Of a stretch of 64,000 nucleotides of DNA, positions 8,941-17,155 are shown in pieces. Origin of the DNA: Qipengyuania vesicularis (GTDB taxonomy: Bacteria; Pseudomonadota; Alphaproteobacteria; Sphingomonadales; Sphingomonadaceae). The notes under the pieces are model-generated. The model was not told where the DNA came from, searched no databases, and saw only the letters and a program-made list of their open reading frames with translations. A program made the position numbers and the translations under genes. Every line of letters starts with the position of its first letter. The first letter of the stretch is position 1. Location: NCBI RefSeq assembly GCF_019711415.1, contig NZ_JAIGNJ010000001.1, positions 179,001 through 243,000 of the forward strand. The letters run 5' to 3'.

Positions 8941-9096
8941 CGCCTGCCTGAAGCCAGCGAAGAAGAGGAAGACATGCTCGACCTCGCAGCAGGCGTGCGA
9001 CGCAACAGCCGCCTGTCATGCCAGATCGTGCTCGACGAGGAACTGGACGGGCTCGCCGTCACCATCCCCGCCGAGAGCCACGACATGAGCCGCTAG
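8941..9096 (+). pseudogene. Duplicated 3' end of the ferredoxin gene (remnant)
   Basis: These 156 bp repeat 7752-7907 with about eight substitutions, of which around five are silent. They encode the C-terminal half of the ferredoxin, including LSCQIV, but none of the Cx5Cx2C cluster-binding motif. There is no start codon in that frame and it cannot encode a working protein. The final TAG coincides with the CTAG holding the stop of the convergent DUF4349 gene. It forms a direct repeat with the intact ferredoxin end and encloses the aquaporin. Confidence 0.85.
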
Positions 9097-10088
9097 CTGG
9101 CTTGCGCCTTGGGATTGCGCCACCAACGGATGCGTAAACCGAAGCGGTGAAGTATCCACCTTAGAGCCAGCAGTAATAGGATGATCGGGGTCAGGAAAGT
9201 AATCGCGTAGATCAGGAATCCGATCGAGGTTCCAAGCGTGGTGCCGATAGAACGGGCAGCGGTCATCACCGGTCGGCTGAAGCCAAGTTGTGTCTCGCCA
9301 AAGAAAGGCTCGTATTCGATCCTAACCGCGCTGTATCGAATGCGGTTGCGCAACTTCTCAAGCTTTGAGCGCGTGGCGTCGATTTCTTCGTTGACGTCGG
9401 CCACGGCCTTCTCGGCTTTCAGGAGCTCATCGACCGAGCCGCGATTGTTGCGAAGGATGGCGGTGAGCTTCTCGCGCAATAGTAAGCGTGATTCCAGACG
9501 AGCCTCGCTGTCGATGATCTGTTCGCTCAAATCCTCACCGTCACGGACCGACGAGACCAATTCGCCCCCTAGCCTTTCCGCCGGACCGGAGATGTTTCCA
9601 CCGAAAGTATTCGCGTCATCGGCGGCAATCTGGAGTTCGAGTTCCCCGAACCCGTCCCAGCTATCCGCGGTCGCTCGCGATATGCGCATTACCCGGCAGC
9701 GAGTGCCAAGCGACTGGCACATGGCAACGTGTGCCTGCTGGAGCTCGTCGATTTTGTTCTCACCGATCCTGAAGCCGTAGCCGTAGGTATAGGCGATCTG
9801 CGCATTCAAGGTGGCGGCATCGGCGGGCTTTGCATCGGCTGCTTCTGCTTCGGATTTGCGCGTAACCCTAGCCACGCTGTCGCGGGCGGTGGGAGCATCC
9901 TCTCCGAACAAGTCGGGCCCCGTCTCCATTGCTTCCATGAAGCCGAAAGATGTCTGAGGTGCTGAGTCGTCGGACCTCGGCTCGACCTGCGTAATCAGAT
10001 CGCGCGGACTGGTTTCCGGTTCTGCTTCACTGCAACCCGCAGCAAGAAGACCAGAGAAGCCTACAAAAATGAGCGTGCGAATGTTCAT
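9093..10088 (-). CDS. DUF4349 family lipoprotein, copy 1
   Basis: The 331-residue protein has a lipoprotein signal with lipobox LLAAGC near residue 19, a low-complexity acidic linker, the DUF4349 domain and a strong membrane helix near residues 285-310. A coiled-coil-like stretch (NEEIDATRSKLEKLRNRI) precedes that helix. DUF4349 members are predicted envelope proteins of unknown role. It overlaps copy 2 by four bases (ATGA at 10085-10088) and is transcribed after it. Its stop lies in the CTAG shared with the ferredoxin remnant. Confidence 0.85.
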   Translation of the reverse strand: MNIRTLIFVGFSGLLAAGCSEAEPETSPRDLITQVEPRSDDSAPQTSFGFMEAMETGPDLFGEDAPTARDSVARVTRKSEAEAADAKPADAATLNAQIAYTYGYGFRIGENKIDELQQAHVAMCQSLGTRCRVMRISRATADSWDGFGELELQIAADDANTFGGNISGPAERLGGELVSSVRDGEDLSEQIIDSEARLESRLLLREKLTAILRNNRGSVDELLKAEKAVADVNEEIDATRSKLEKLRNRIRYSAVRIEYEPFFGETQLGFSRPVMTAARSIGTTLGTSIGFLIYAITFLTPIILLLLALRWILHRFGLRIRWWRNPKAQAS

Positions 10089-11125
10089 TCAACCTCCTTC
10101 TCTGCCGTTGTCTCAGTCGGCCGCTCTTCAGGCCGCGTCCACCCCTCGTTGCCGATACCTGTCGATAAGCCGATCCGCTTGAAGAGCCGGATCGCGCCCC
10201 AGATCAGCAGGCCGATCGGCAGGATCACGAAGCCGAGGATCATCAGTACGGCGATGAGATTGCCGAAGATCGTCGCAAGCGAGCCCCAGGCACTCCGGAT
10301 CGGGTCGAGGAAACCGCCTTCGCTGGGTGTGCCTGCCTGGTATTCGAGCGTCATGGTCGAATAGGCAACGCGGCCGCGCATCTCGTTCAGCCAGCTGCGC
10401 GCCTGGTCGATCTCTTCGTTGACCTGCGCAACGCCGCGTTCTGCCGCCACGAGTTCCGCGACCGTGCCCTTGCGGTTGCGCAGCACATCCATCAGCCGGT
10501 CGCGTAGCACGGTGCGGGCGCGCAAACGTGCCTCGGTGTCGACGATGCGCTTGGACAGGTCCTCGCCCTCGATCGATGAGGAGACAAGTTCGCCTTTCAT
10601 GCCTTCGGAGGTCGCGGTCAGCGCCTTGCCGAAGGTCCGCGCCTGGCCACTGGCGATGGCGATCTGCAGGCTCCCATATGCATAGTCTCCCTCGCTCTCG
10701 CCCGAATTCATCGAGACGATCCGGCACACGCTCGGCCCTTTGGCCTCGCACATGTCGGCGTGCTTTTCCTGCATGGGGCGGATGAGGTTCGGCGCCACCC
10801 GGAAGCCGTAGGCATAGGTGTAGGCCACCTGCGGCATGCCCACGGGGACCGGCGTGGTCGCCGAGGGCGGGATTGTGTCGACCGTCTCCCGTACGGAGTT
10901 GGTTCGCGGCGGTGCAGGCGGAGGAGGTGGGGGTGACGCGATGCTGGGCAGGGATGGGCCGGACTCCATGGCCTCCATGAAGCCAAATTCGCTCTCCGGG
11001 GCCTCTGCCGCCGCTTCGATATCCATGGTGGTCGCATATTCGACCGTCTCCTTACGATCCGGCTCTCCGCACGATGCGAGAGCTAGGGCAGACAGGCCGG
11101 CCATCAAGACAGAACGTTGCATCAT
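10085..11125 (-). CDS. DUF4349 family lipoprotein, copy 2
   Basis: The 346-residue paralog of the next gene has lipobox ALASC, a proline-rich linker, the DUF4349 domain (YGSLQIAIASGQARTFGKAL and GELVSSSIEGEDLSKRI), a NEEIDQARSWL helix, and a C-terminal membrane segment followed by a charged tail. The start at ATG 11125 follows GGAGAG; the upstream ATG at 11143 would overlap that site. A second in-frame ATG is directly adjacent. The fossil at 8770-8940 is most similar to this copy. Confidence 0.85.
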   Translation of the reverse strand: MMQRSVLMAGLSALALASCGEPDRKETVEYATTMDIEAAAEAPESEFGFMEAMESGPSLPSIASPPPPPPAPPRTNSVRETVDTIPPSATTPVPVGMPQVAYTYAYGFRVAPNLIRPMQEKHADMCEAKGPSVCRIVSMNSGESEGDYAYGSLQIAIASGQARTFGKALTATSEGMKGELVSSSIEGEDLSKRIVDTEARLRARTVLRDRLMDVLRNRKGTVAELVAAERGVAQVNEEIDQARSWLNEMRGRVAYSTMTLEYQAGTPSEGGFLDPIRSAWGSLATIFGNLIAVLMILGFVILPIGLLIWGAIRLFKRIGLSTGIGNEGWTRPEERPTETTAEKEVE

Positions 11126-11237
11126 CGATTCTCTCCTCACCACAATTTCGCCCTATTGTGGCCACAATTCAGCCACATTTGCAAGTTGCAATGAATGATA
11201 CAACGTATCCTTTAGCGAAGATGTGTCAAGTTCGGGC

Positions 11238-11273
11238 AAAGAGAAGGCCCCGCCGCGTGATGCGGCGAGGCCT
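11238..11273 (-). terminator. Intrinsic terminator after the PfpI-type gene
   Basis: A 12-bp stem, aggccccgccgc / gcggcgaggcct, with one mismatch and a short loop, is followed on the minus strand by TCTCTTT. It lies 26 bp after the stop at 11299, the spacing expected for a terminator of that gene. Confidence 0.7.
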
Positions 11274-11298
11274 CTGCAAAGATCAATATTTCAGTCGG

Positions 11299-11856
11299 TT
11301 ATGCGGCTTCAAGCTCACGCTTGTCCACGCTCTCGCCGAGCATCTCGATCAGGGCCTTGCTGAATGCCGGAATGTCGTCCGGATTGCGGCTCGTGATGAG
11401 ATTGCCGTCCACTGCGGCTTCGTGGTCGACCACATTTGCGCCTGCATTCTTCAGGTCGGTGCGGATCGAGGGCCAAGCGGTGACGGTCTTGCCCTTCACG
11501 ATATCGGCCTCTGCCAGCAACCACGGCGCGTGGCAGATCGCTGCAATCGGCTTGCCGGCCATGTCGAATTCACGGACGATGGCGATGGCGCGCTCGTTCA
11601 TTCGCAGGATATCGGGGTTCATCTGGCCGCCCGGCAGCAGCAGCGCGTCATAATCCGAGCAATCGCTCACTTCGTTGACCGTCTTGTCGACCGTGACGCT
11701 GTCACCCCAGTCCTTGTCCTTCCATCCCTTGATTTCGCCCTTTTCGAGACTCACGACGGTGGTCTCGAAACCGGCGTCTTCGAGATTGGCCTTGGGCTTC
11801 ATCAGTTCCGACTGTTCAAAGCCATTGGTGGCGAGGATCATGATGCGTTTCGTCAT
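11299..11856 (-). CDS. DJ-1/PfpI family protein (type 1 glutamine amidotransferase-like)
   Basis: The 185-residue protein has the DJ-1/PfpI fold. The nucleophile elbow AICHAPW carries the catalytic cysteine, and LLPGGQMNPD is present upstream. Related proteins act as deglycases or general-stress proteases; which one applies here cannot be read from sequence. The start at ATG 11856 follows AAGGAG at eight bases, so the ten additional upstream codons are excluded. No signal peptide is present. The gene is isolated between the DUF4349 pair and the sodium channel, and has its own terminator. Confidence 0.9.
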   Translation of the reverse strand: MTKRIMILATNGFEQSELMKPKANLEDAGFETTVVSLEKGEIKGWKDKDWGDSVTVDKTVNEVSDCSDYDALLLPGGQMNPDILRMNERAIAIVREFDMAGKPIAAICHAPWLLAEADIVKGKTVTAWPSIRTDLKNAGANVVDHEAAVDGNLITSRNPDDIPAFSKALIEMLGESVDKRELEAA

Positions 11857-12000
11857 AGGGTAACTCCTTGATTTCGTGTTACCCATGCAACGTGTGGAGA
11901 CCGGCCGACGTTCCGTCGTGACAGGTGAGCCGTGGCAGTGCTAGGGCAGGCCGTGCGTGGCCCGTGTCAGGGCAGATTTCCCGGTTTGGAGTTGCTAGAC

Positions 12001-12777
12001 ATGAGCCTGCGCGAACGCGTTCGCCGACTGGTCGAGACGCGCGCTTTCGAGCGCTTCATCATCACCGTCATCGTCATCAATGCCCTTGGTCTGGGCCTCG
12101 AGACTTCTCCAGGCGTGATTGCAGGATTCGGCGAAACCATCCGTCTGCTGGACCGGATTGCGCTCGGCATATTCGTCGTCGAACTGGCGTTGAAGCTGTT
12201 TGCCTATGGCTGGCGCTTCTTCCGCAATGGCTGGAACGTCTTCGACCTTGCCATCGTCAGCGTCGCGCTGATGCCTGCATCGGGTGCATTCAGTGTCCTG
12301 CGCGCGCTGCGCATCCTTCGTGCCTTGCGCCTGATCTCGGTCGTGCCGAGCATGCGCAAGGTTATCGTCGGTCTGTTCAGCGCGATCCCCAGCATCGGCA
12401 CCGTGATCGTCATGCTGCTGCTGCTGTTTTACATCAGCGCGGTCATGGCCACGAAGCTGTTCGGCGAGGCATTCCCCGAATGGTTCGGCAATCTCGGCGC
12501 GTCGCTCTATTCGCTGTTCCAGATCATGACGCTGGAGAGCTGGTCGATGGGGATCGTACGGCCGGTAATGGAGGTCTACCCTTATGCCTGGGCGTTCTTC
12601 GTGCCTTTCATCCTGCTCACCAGCTTCATCGTGCTCAACCTCTTCATCGGTGTCATCGTCAACGCCATGGCTGAGGCTACGGAAGACGAGGCGCATGACG
12701 AGCGCGAGGAAATCATCCATCAATTGAAGCTGTTGCGAGAAGAGGTTGCGCAGCTGCGCCGAGACGGCGATCATTGA
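12001..12777 (+). CDS. Voltage-gated sodium channel, NaChBac/NavAb type
   Basis: The 258-residue protein has one six-helix domain. Residues 99-115 form the S4 sensor with arginines at 101, 104, 107 and 110 (every third residue). The pore carries TLESWSMG at 177-184, the selectivity filter of bacterial sodium channels; the family requires tetramers. After S6 comes an acidic segment and a heptad-like coiled coil near 230-255, which in this family aids tetramer assembly. The ATG at 12001 follows GGAG; a longer frame lacks support. The dehalogenase-like gene follows 28 bp later. Confidence 0.92.
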   Translation: MSLRERVRRLVETRAFERFIITVIVINALGLGLETSPGVIAGFGETIRLLDRIALGIFVVELALKLFAYGWRFFRNGWNVFDLAIVSVALMPASGAFSVLRALRILRALRLISVVPSMRKVIVGLFSAIPSIGTVIVMLLLLFYISAVMATKLFGEAFPEWFGNLGASLYSLFQIMTLESWSMGIVRPVMEVYPYAWAFFVPFILLTSFIVLNLFIGVIVNAMAEATEDEAHDEREEIIHQLKLLREEVAQLRRDGDH

Positions 12778-12805
12778 CCGGCTTTCACTGCTTGGAGGAT
12801 CGACG

Positions 12806-13864
12806 ATGAAACGGTTTGTACTCGGACTTCTTGCGGTCATCGCCATAATTGCCATCGGGCTGGCGGGCTACGGCTTGTGGCTCGGCCGCGATGGCGATCT
12901 CGTTACCCCGCAAGGCGAAGGGACGGTAGCGATTGCCAGCGGCGAATACGAAGCTTTCCCGCTTCCGGCCTATGCCTCCGAAGTCTTGCCCGAGGGTACC
13001 AAGAGCTACTTCGTCGAGCCCGAACCCGGCATCAAGATCCACGTGCTCGAAGTCGGAACGGGCTATCCGGTCTATCTCCAGCACGGCAACCCGACCAATG
13101 CGCTTCTCTACCGCAAGGTTGCCGGCCAGCTGCCGCTCGACACTTACCGCCTGATCATGCCGACGATGCCCGGCCTGGGATTCTCGTCGAAGATCCCGGC
13201 AAGCGAGCACACTCTCGATAATCACATGCGCTGGATGGCGGGGGTCCTTCAGGAGCTCGCGATCGAAGAGGTCATCTATGTCGGCCAGGACTGGGGTGGT
13301 CCCGTGGGAATGGGCGCACTGGCCCGCACTCCGGGTATCCTCAAGGGCGCGGTCGTGATGAACACCGGCTTCGCAGCGCCGACCGAAGAGAGAAGCCTGT
13401 CCGACGCGCATGCCATGGCAAACCGCCCGATCATCGGCGAGCTGGCGATCGGGGGGCTTTCACCGCTTTGGCCGCGATTGTCCGCGATCCAGGGCGACCC
13501 CGATTCCATGCCGGAGGATGTGATCGCGCTCTACAGCCAGCCGGTAGTCCAATCAGGAAACGAAAAAGCCCCGCTTGCGCTCATGCGGATGGTCCCGACC
13601 GGGCCGGACCATCCAAGTGCCGAGCAGATGCGCGAAATCGAGGCCTATGTCGAAACGCTGGATATTCCCGCCGCACTGGTCTGGGGAATGCGCGATCCCA
13701 TCCTGGCCTCGGGGCTGGAGCGCATGAAGGCATTCTTCCCCAACGCCCCCGTGACCGAGACCGAGGCCGGTCACTTCCTGCAGGAAGAAGTGCCCGAGGA
13801 AATTGCCGCTGCGATCGTCGGCGTGCATGGCGAGCTGACCGCCGACAGTACGGACGATGAATAG
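12806..13864 (+). CDS. Membrane-anchored alpha/beta hydrolase resembling haloalkane dehalogenases
   Basis: The 352-residue protein starts at ATG 12806 after GGAGG and has an N-terminal membrane helix (residues 4-24). HGNPTN at 93-98 and GQDWGG at 160-165 match the oxyanion/halide-binding asparagine and the nucleophile aspartate plus tryptophan of haloalkane dehalogenases. GMRDPIL and EAGHFLQEE near the C-terminus supply the acid and histidine. Substrate specificity cannot be read from these motifs, and epoxide hydrolase or another activity is possible. The anchor would place the enzyme at the membrane. Confidence 0.8.
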   Translation: MKRFVLGLLAVIAIIAIGLAGYGLWLGRDGDLVTPQGEGTVAIASGEYEAFPLPAYASEVLPEGTKSYFVEPEPGIKIHVLEVGTGYPVYLQHGNPTNALLYRKVAGQLPLDTYRLIMPTMPGLGFSSKIPASEHTLDNHMRWMAGVLQELAIEEVIYVGQDWGGPVGMGALARTPGILKGAVVMNTGFAAPTEERSLSDAHAMANRPIIGELAIGGLSPLWPRLSAIQGDPDSMPEDVIALYSQPVVQSGNEKAPLALMRMVPTGPDHPSAEQMREIEAYVETLDIPAALVWGMRDPILASGLERMKAFFPNAPVTETEAGHFLQEEVPEEIAAAIVGVHGELTADSTDDE

Positions 13865-13924
13865 CGCAGATTCCCTGTGGAAACGCCCCTCCCTATGGGC
13901 CGCGCGCATTGCTAAGCCGGTGGG

Positions 13925-16219
13925 ATGTCCGACGCCAAGACTTTAGATGATTCTGATCCTTTCGACGCGATCGTCGATGCACCTTTCGATAGCGCCCTTT
14001 CCGAGCGGTATCTTGTTTACGCGCTGAGCACGATCACCGCGCGTTCGCTGCCCGACCTGCGCGACGGGTTGAAGCCGGTTCACCGGCGCCTGCTGTGGAC
14101 CATGCGCCAGTTGAAGCTCGATCCCGCAAGTGGGTTCAAGAAGTCGGCGCGCGTAGTGGGCGAGGTCATCGGTAAATACCACCCGCATGGCGATACCGCA
14201 GCCTATGATGCCATGGTCCGCCTCGCGCAGGATTTCGCGCTGCGCTATCCGCTGGTGGAAGGGCAGGGGAACTTCGGCAATATCGATGGCGATAACGCTG
14301 CGGCCTATCGCTACACCGAGGCGCGGCTGACCAAGACGGCGATGCGCCTGATGGAAGGCCTCGACGCGGGCACGGTCGACTTCATTCCGACTTATAATAA
14401 CGAGGAAGAAGAGCCGGAAATCATGCCGGGCCTCTTCCCCAACCTGTTAGCCAATGGGGCAAGCGGGATTGCGGTGGGCATGGCGACCAATATCCCGAGC
14501 CATAACGTCGCCGAGATCGTCGATGCGACGCTGGAAGTGATCGACAACCCGCATGTCGAACACGCGCGGCTGATGGAAATCTTCAAGGGGCCGGACTTCG
14601 CCACCGGCGGGGTCGTGCCCGAAAGCGCCGAGGTGATCAGCCACGCCTATGAAACGGGTCGCGGGTCCTTCCGAGTGCGCGGCCGCTTCCATGCAGCCGA
14701 AGCGGAAAAGGACGAGGACAAGGCTGCCGGCATCGAGCGGCTGGGCGGTGGCCAATGGCAGCTGGTCATTTCCGAGATTCCCTACCAGGTCGCCAAGGGC
14801 AAGCTGATCGAGCAGATCGCGCAGGCGATTGCCGACAAGAAACTCCCGATCCTCGAAGATGTGCGAGACGAAAGCGACGAGCAGATCCGCATCGTGCTCG
14901 TCCCGCGCAGCCGCAATGTGGACCCGGAGCTGCTGAAGGAGAGCATCTACAAGCTCACCGACATGGAAACGCGCTTTGGCCTCAACCTCAACGTGCTCGA
15001 CCATACGCGCACGCCGATGGTGATGGGGCTGAAGGAACTGCTCGACAACTGGATCGCCAGCCAGATCGACATCCTTCAGCGCCGCAGCCAGCACCGGCTC
15101 GACCAGATCGCGCGGCGGCTGGAGCTGGTCGAAGGCTATATCATCGCCTTCCTCAACCTCGACCGCGTGATCGAAATCATCCGCACGGAGGACGAGCCCA
15201 AGCCGGTGATGATGGAGGAGTTCAAGCTCACCGACAGGCAGGCCGAGGCGATCCTCAACATGCGCCTTCGCAGCTTGCGCAAGCTGGAAGAAATGCAGCT
15301 CCGCAATGAGAAGGATGAGCTGCTCAAAGAACAGGATGAGCTGGAAAAGCTGCTCGGCAGCCCGGCCCGACAGCGCACCCGCCTGAAGCGCGACCTCAAT
15401 GCGCTGCGTAAGGAATATTCGGAAGACACCGACCTCGGCCGCCGCCGCACCACCATCGAAGAGGCTGCGCCGGCGGTCGAATTCAGCATGGATGCGATGA
15501 TCGAGAAGGAGCCGGTGACGGTGATCCTCTCGCAGAAGGGCTGGGTGCGCGGAGCCAAGGGCCACCTGCCGCTCGACCAAGATTTCAAATACAAGGAAGG
15601 CGATGGGCACGCTTTCGTCCTCCACGCCCAGACGACCGACAAGCTGTTGCTGATTGGTGATGACGGGCGGGTCTTCACGCTGGGGGCCGACAAGCTGCCC
15701 GGCGCACGCGGTTTCGGCGAGCCGGTTCGAAACACGCTCGACATCGATGGGCAGGCGCAGATCGTCGCGGTGATCGTGCATGCAGAGGGGCAGGAAGTCC
15801 TGCTTGCCGCCAGCACCGGCAAGGGTTTTGCCGTGACCACCGACCAGATGCTCGCCGAAACGCGCAAGGGTCGTCAGGTGATGAATGTGAAGGACAAGGT
15901 AAAGCTTGTCGTCGCGCGTCCGATCAGCAAGGCGCACGACCACGTCGCTGTGGTGGGCGAGAACCGCAAGCTGGTTGTCTTCAACCTCGAAGAGTTGCCG
16001 CGCCTCGCCAAGGGGCAGGGCAACAAACTCCAGAACTACCGCGACGGCGGCTTGTCCGACGCCACGACCTTCACGATGGAGGAAGGCCTCAGCTGGGCGA
16101 TGGGCGGCAAGGGAGATCGCACTCGTACCGAGACCGAGATGTGGCAGTGGAAGGTCGCTCGCGGCGGGGCGGGGCGTCTGCCGCCACAAGGCTTCCCGCG
16201 CGACAACAAGTTCGGGTGA
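13925..16219 (+). CDS. parC: DNA topoisomerase IV subunit A
   Basis: The 764-residue protein has the GyrA/ParC winged-helix and tower core with catalytic tyrosine in AAYRYTEARL, GKYHPHGDTAAYD at the quinolone-determining region, and a C-terminal beta-pinwheel with repeated blades (for example GWVRGAKGHLPL). Together with ParE it decatenates daughter chromosomes. The C-terminal domain lacks the GyrA box, which favours ParC over GyrA. parE is not in this window. The threonine at the position equivalent to E. coli Ser80 is noted as natural variation. Confidence 0.95.
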   Translation: MSDAKTLDDSDPFDAIVDAPFDSALSERYLVYALSTITARSLPDLRDGLKPVHRRLLWTMRQLKLDPASGFKKSARVVGEVIGKYHPHGDTAAYDAMVRLAQDFALRYPLVEGQGNFGNIDGDNAAAYRYTEARLTKTAMRLMEGLDAGTVDFIPTYNNEEEEPEIMPGLFPNLLANGASGIAVGMATNIPSHNVAEIVDATLEVIDNPHVEHARLMEIFKGPDFATGGVVPESAEVISHAYETGRGSFRVRGRFHAAEAEKDEDKAAGIERLGGGQWQLVISEIPYQVAKGKLIEQIAQAIADKKLPILEDVRDESDEQIRIVLVPRSRNVDPELLKESIYKLTDMETRFGLNLNVLDHTRTPMVMGLKELLDNWIASQIDILQRRSQHRLDQIARRLELVEGYIIAFLNLDRVIEIIRTEDEPKPVMMEEFKLTDRQAEAILNMRLRSLRKLEEMQLRNEKDELLKEQDELEKLLGSPARQRTRLKRDLNALRKEYSEDTDLGRRRTTIEEAAPAVEFSMDAMIEKEPVTVILSQKGWVRGAKGHLPLDQDFKYKEGDGHAFVLHAQTTDKLLLIGDDGRVFTLGADKLPGARGFGEPVRNTLDIDGQAQIVAVIVHAEGQEVLLAASTGKGFAVTTDQMLAETRKGRQVMNVKDKVKLVVARPISKAHDHVAVVGENRKLVVFNLEELPRLAKGQGNKLQNYRDGGLSDATTFTMEEGLSWAMGGKGDRTRTETEMWQWKVARGGAGRLPPQGFPRDNKFG

Positions 16220-16222
16220 TAC

Positions 16223-16255
16223 AAAAAGACCGGAGGCGCTTGCGCACCCCCGGTC
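16223..16255 (-). terminator. Intrinsic terminator downstream of the 16296-16874 gene
   Basis: GACCGG / CCGGTC arms enclose a GC-rich loop that can extend the stem, and the minus-strand transcript then runs into TTTTT. It lies about 40 bp past the stop at 16296. ParC ends on the other strand just outside it. Confidence 0.7.
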
Positions 16256-16295
16256 CCTTGCGACCCTGGTTTCCCAGGGAACTGCTTGATCTGGA

Positions 16296-16874
16296 TTATT
16301 CGCCTGCTTCGTCGGCAGCAGCTTCAGCCTGCTTCGCGCGGGCCTGCGCCGGGGTGAGGATTTCCGCACCTTCGGCAACCGGCGTCATGTTGGCAGTCAG
16401 GTCGGCTGCGGCGTAGAGCACCATCAGCGCGCCTTCACCGTTCAGGGCGAAGCTGTCGCGGTTGAGGGTGACGATGCCGGCATCGCCCTTGAGGATGACC
16501 ATGTCTTCACTGTCGACAGTGTAGACGGTGCCGACCGGCTGGCCGTCGGCGCTGAGCACGGCTGCATCGACGACGAGTACGGCGTCACGCTTTGCATTTG
16601 CTTCGGCGATCTGCGCATCCATCATGCCATCGAGCTGTTCCTTGGTCACGGTGATGGTCGGACCGGCTTCGCTCTGGCCATACATGTCGACGCCCAGCGG
16701 CACCTGATGCTTGCCGGTGTCGAGCACGGCCTGACCGTTGTCGACCGAGACGATGGTGCCGACTTCATTGCCTTCCGGACCGGTGACGGTGGCGCCTGCC
16801 ACGACCTGCTCGTTGGCGAGCGCGGGGGTGGCGGCGAGTGCGACGGCTGCGAGGGCCAGCTTTGCGAGTTTCAT
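16296..16874 (-). CDS. Secreted protein with repeated PRC-barrel-like segments, function unknown
   Basis: The 192-residue protein begins MKLAKLALAAVALAATPALA, a clean signal peptide with AxA cleavage. The mature part has two similar beta-rich segments (residues near 25-60 and 85-130, with VVAGATVTGPEGNEVG and VLSADGQPVGTVYTV), suggestive of PRC-barrel-like repeats. It ends in an alanine/glutamate-rich helix. ATG at 16874 is preceded by GGAGA. Periplasmic location is inferred. No neighbour suggests a pathway; a palindrome upstream at 17060-17080 may be its operator. Confidence 0.7.
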   Translation of the reverse strand: MKLAKLALAAVALAATPALANEQVVAGATVTGPEGNEVGTIVSVDNGQAVLDTGKHQVPLGVDMYGQSEAGPTITVTKEQLDGMMDAQIAEANAKRDAVLVVDAAVLSADGQPVGTVYTVDSEDMVILKGDAGIVTLNRDSFALNGEGALMVLYAAADLTANMTPVAEGAEILTPAQARAKQAEAAADEAGE

Positions 16875-17059
16875 GTGTTTCTCCAAGACGTAGTAAACTT
16901 ATGCGCCCACAGCACGCGAAACGCGCTGCAAACGGGTCTGAACGGTAAGAGCGGCAACGAGAGTGGAAGCCCCGATGATGGCCGCATGCCCCCCTTCCCG
17001 AGGAAGCGGCCTGCTCTATGGCAAACCGGTTGGTCATACGCAACCGGCCTCGAGAAACC

Positions 17060-17080
17060 TTATGCTGCACTGCAGCTTAA
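17060..17080. promoter_or_regulatory. Palindromic site upstream of the secreted-protein gene
   Basis: TTATGCTGCA-c-TGCAGCTTAA is a near-perfect palindrome containing CTGC-N3-GCAG, the pattern known for PhaR operators in alphaproteobacteria. It lies about 190 bp before the 16874 start and beyond the 3' end of the CCA gene. Regulator and function are inferred only. Confidence 0.3.
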
Positions 17081-17155
17081 GCGAATATGAAGATGGCTGA
17101 AGCTGCGGTTCAGGAAGGCGAAACCGCCCAATTCCTTCACTTCTTCAACGAATCG

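Noticed and set aside
8744-9088. 114-codon plus-strand frame across the fossil
   Set aside because: It is an out-of-frame reading through the ferredoxin remnant and the DUF4349 fossil, with no homology of its own.
14162-14215. Threonine in place of serine in the ParC quinolone region, possible resistance
   Set aside because: Threonine at this position is a plausible natural variant and no established resistance residue (such as isoleucine) is present.
14447-16378. Long minus-strand open frame (643 codons) opposite parC
   Set aside because: The parC frame has full topoisomerase motifs; the opposite frame has low-complexity arginine/histidine-rich translation.
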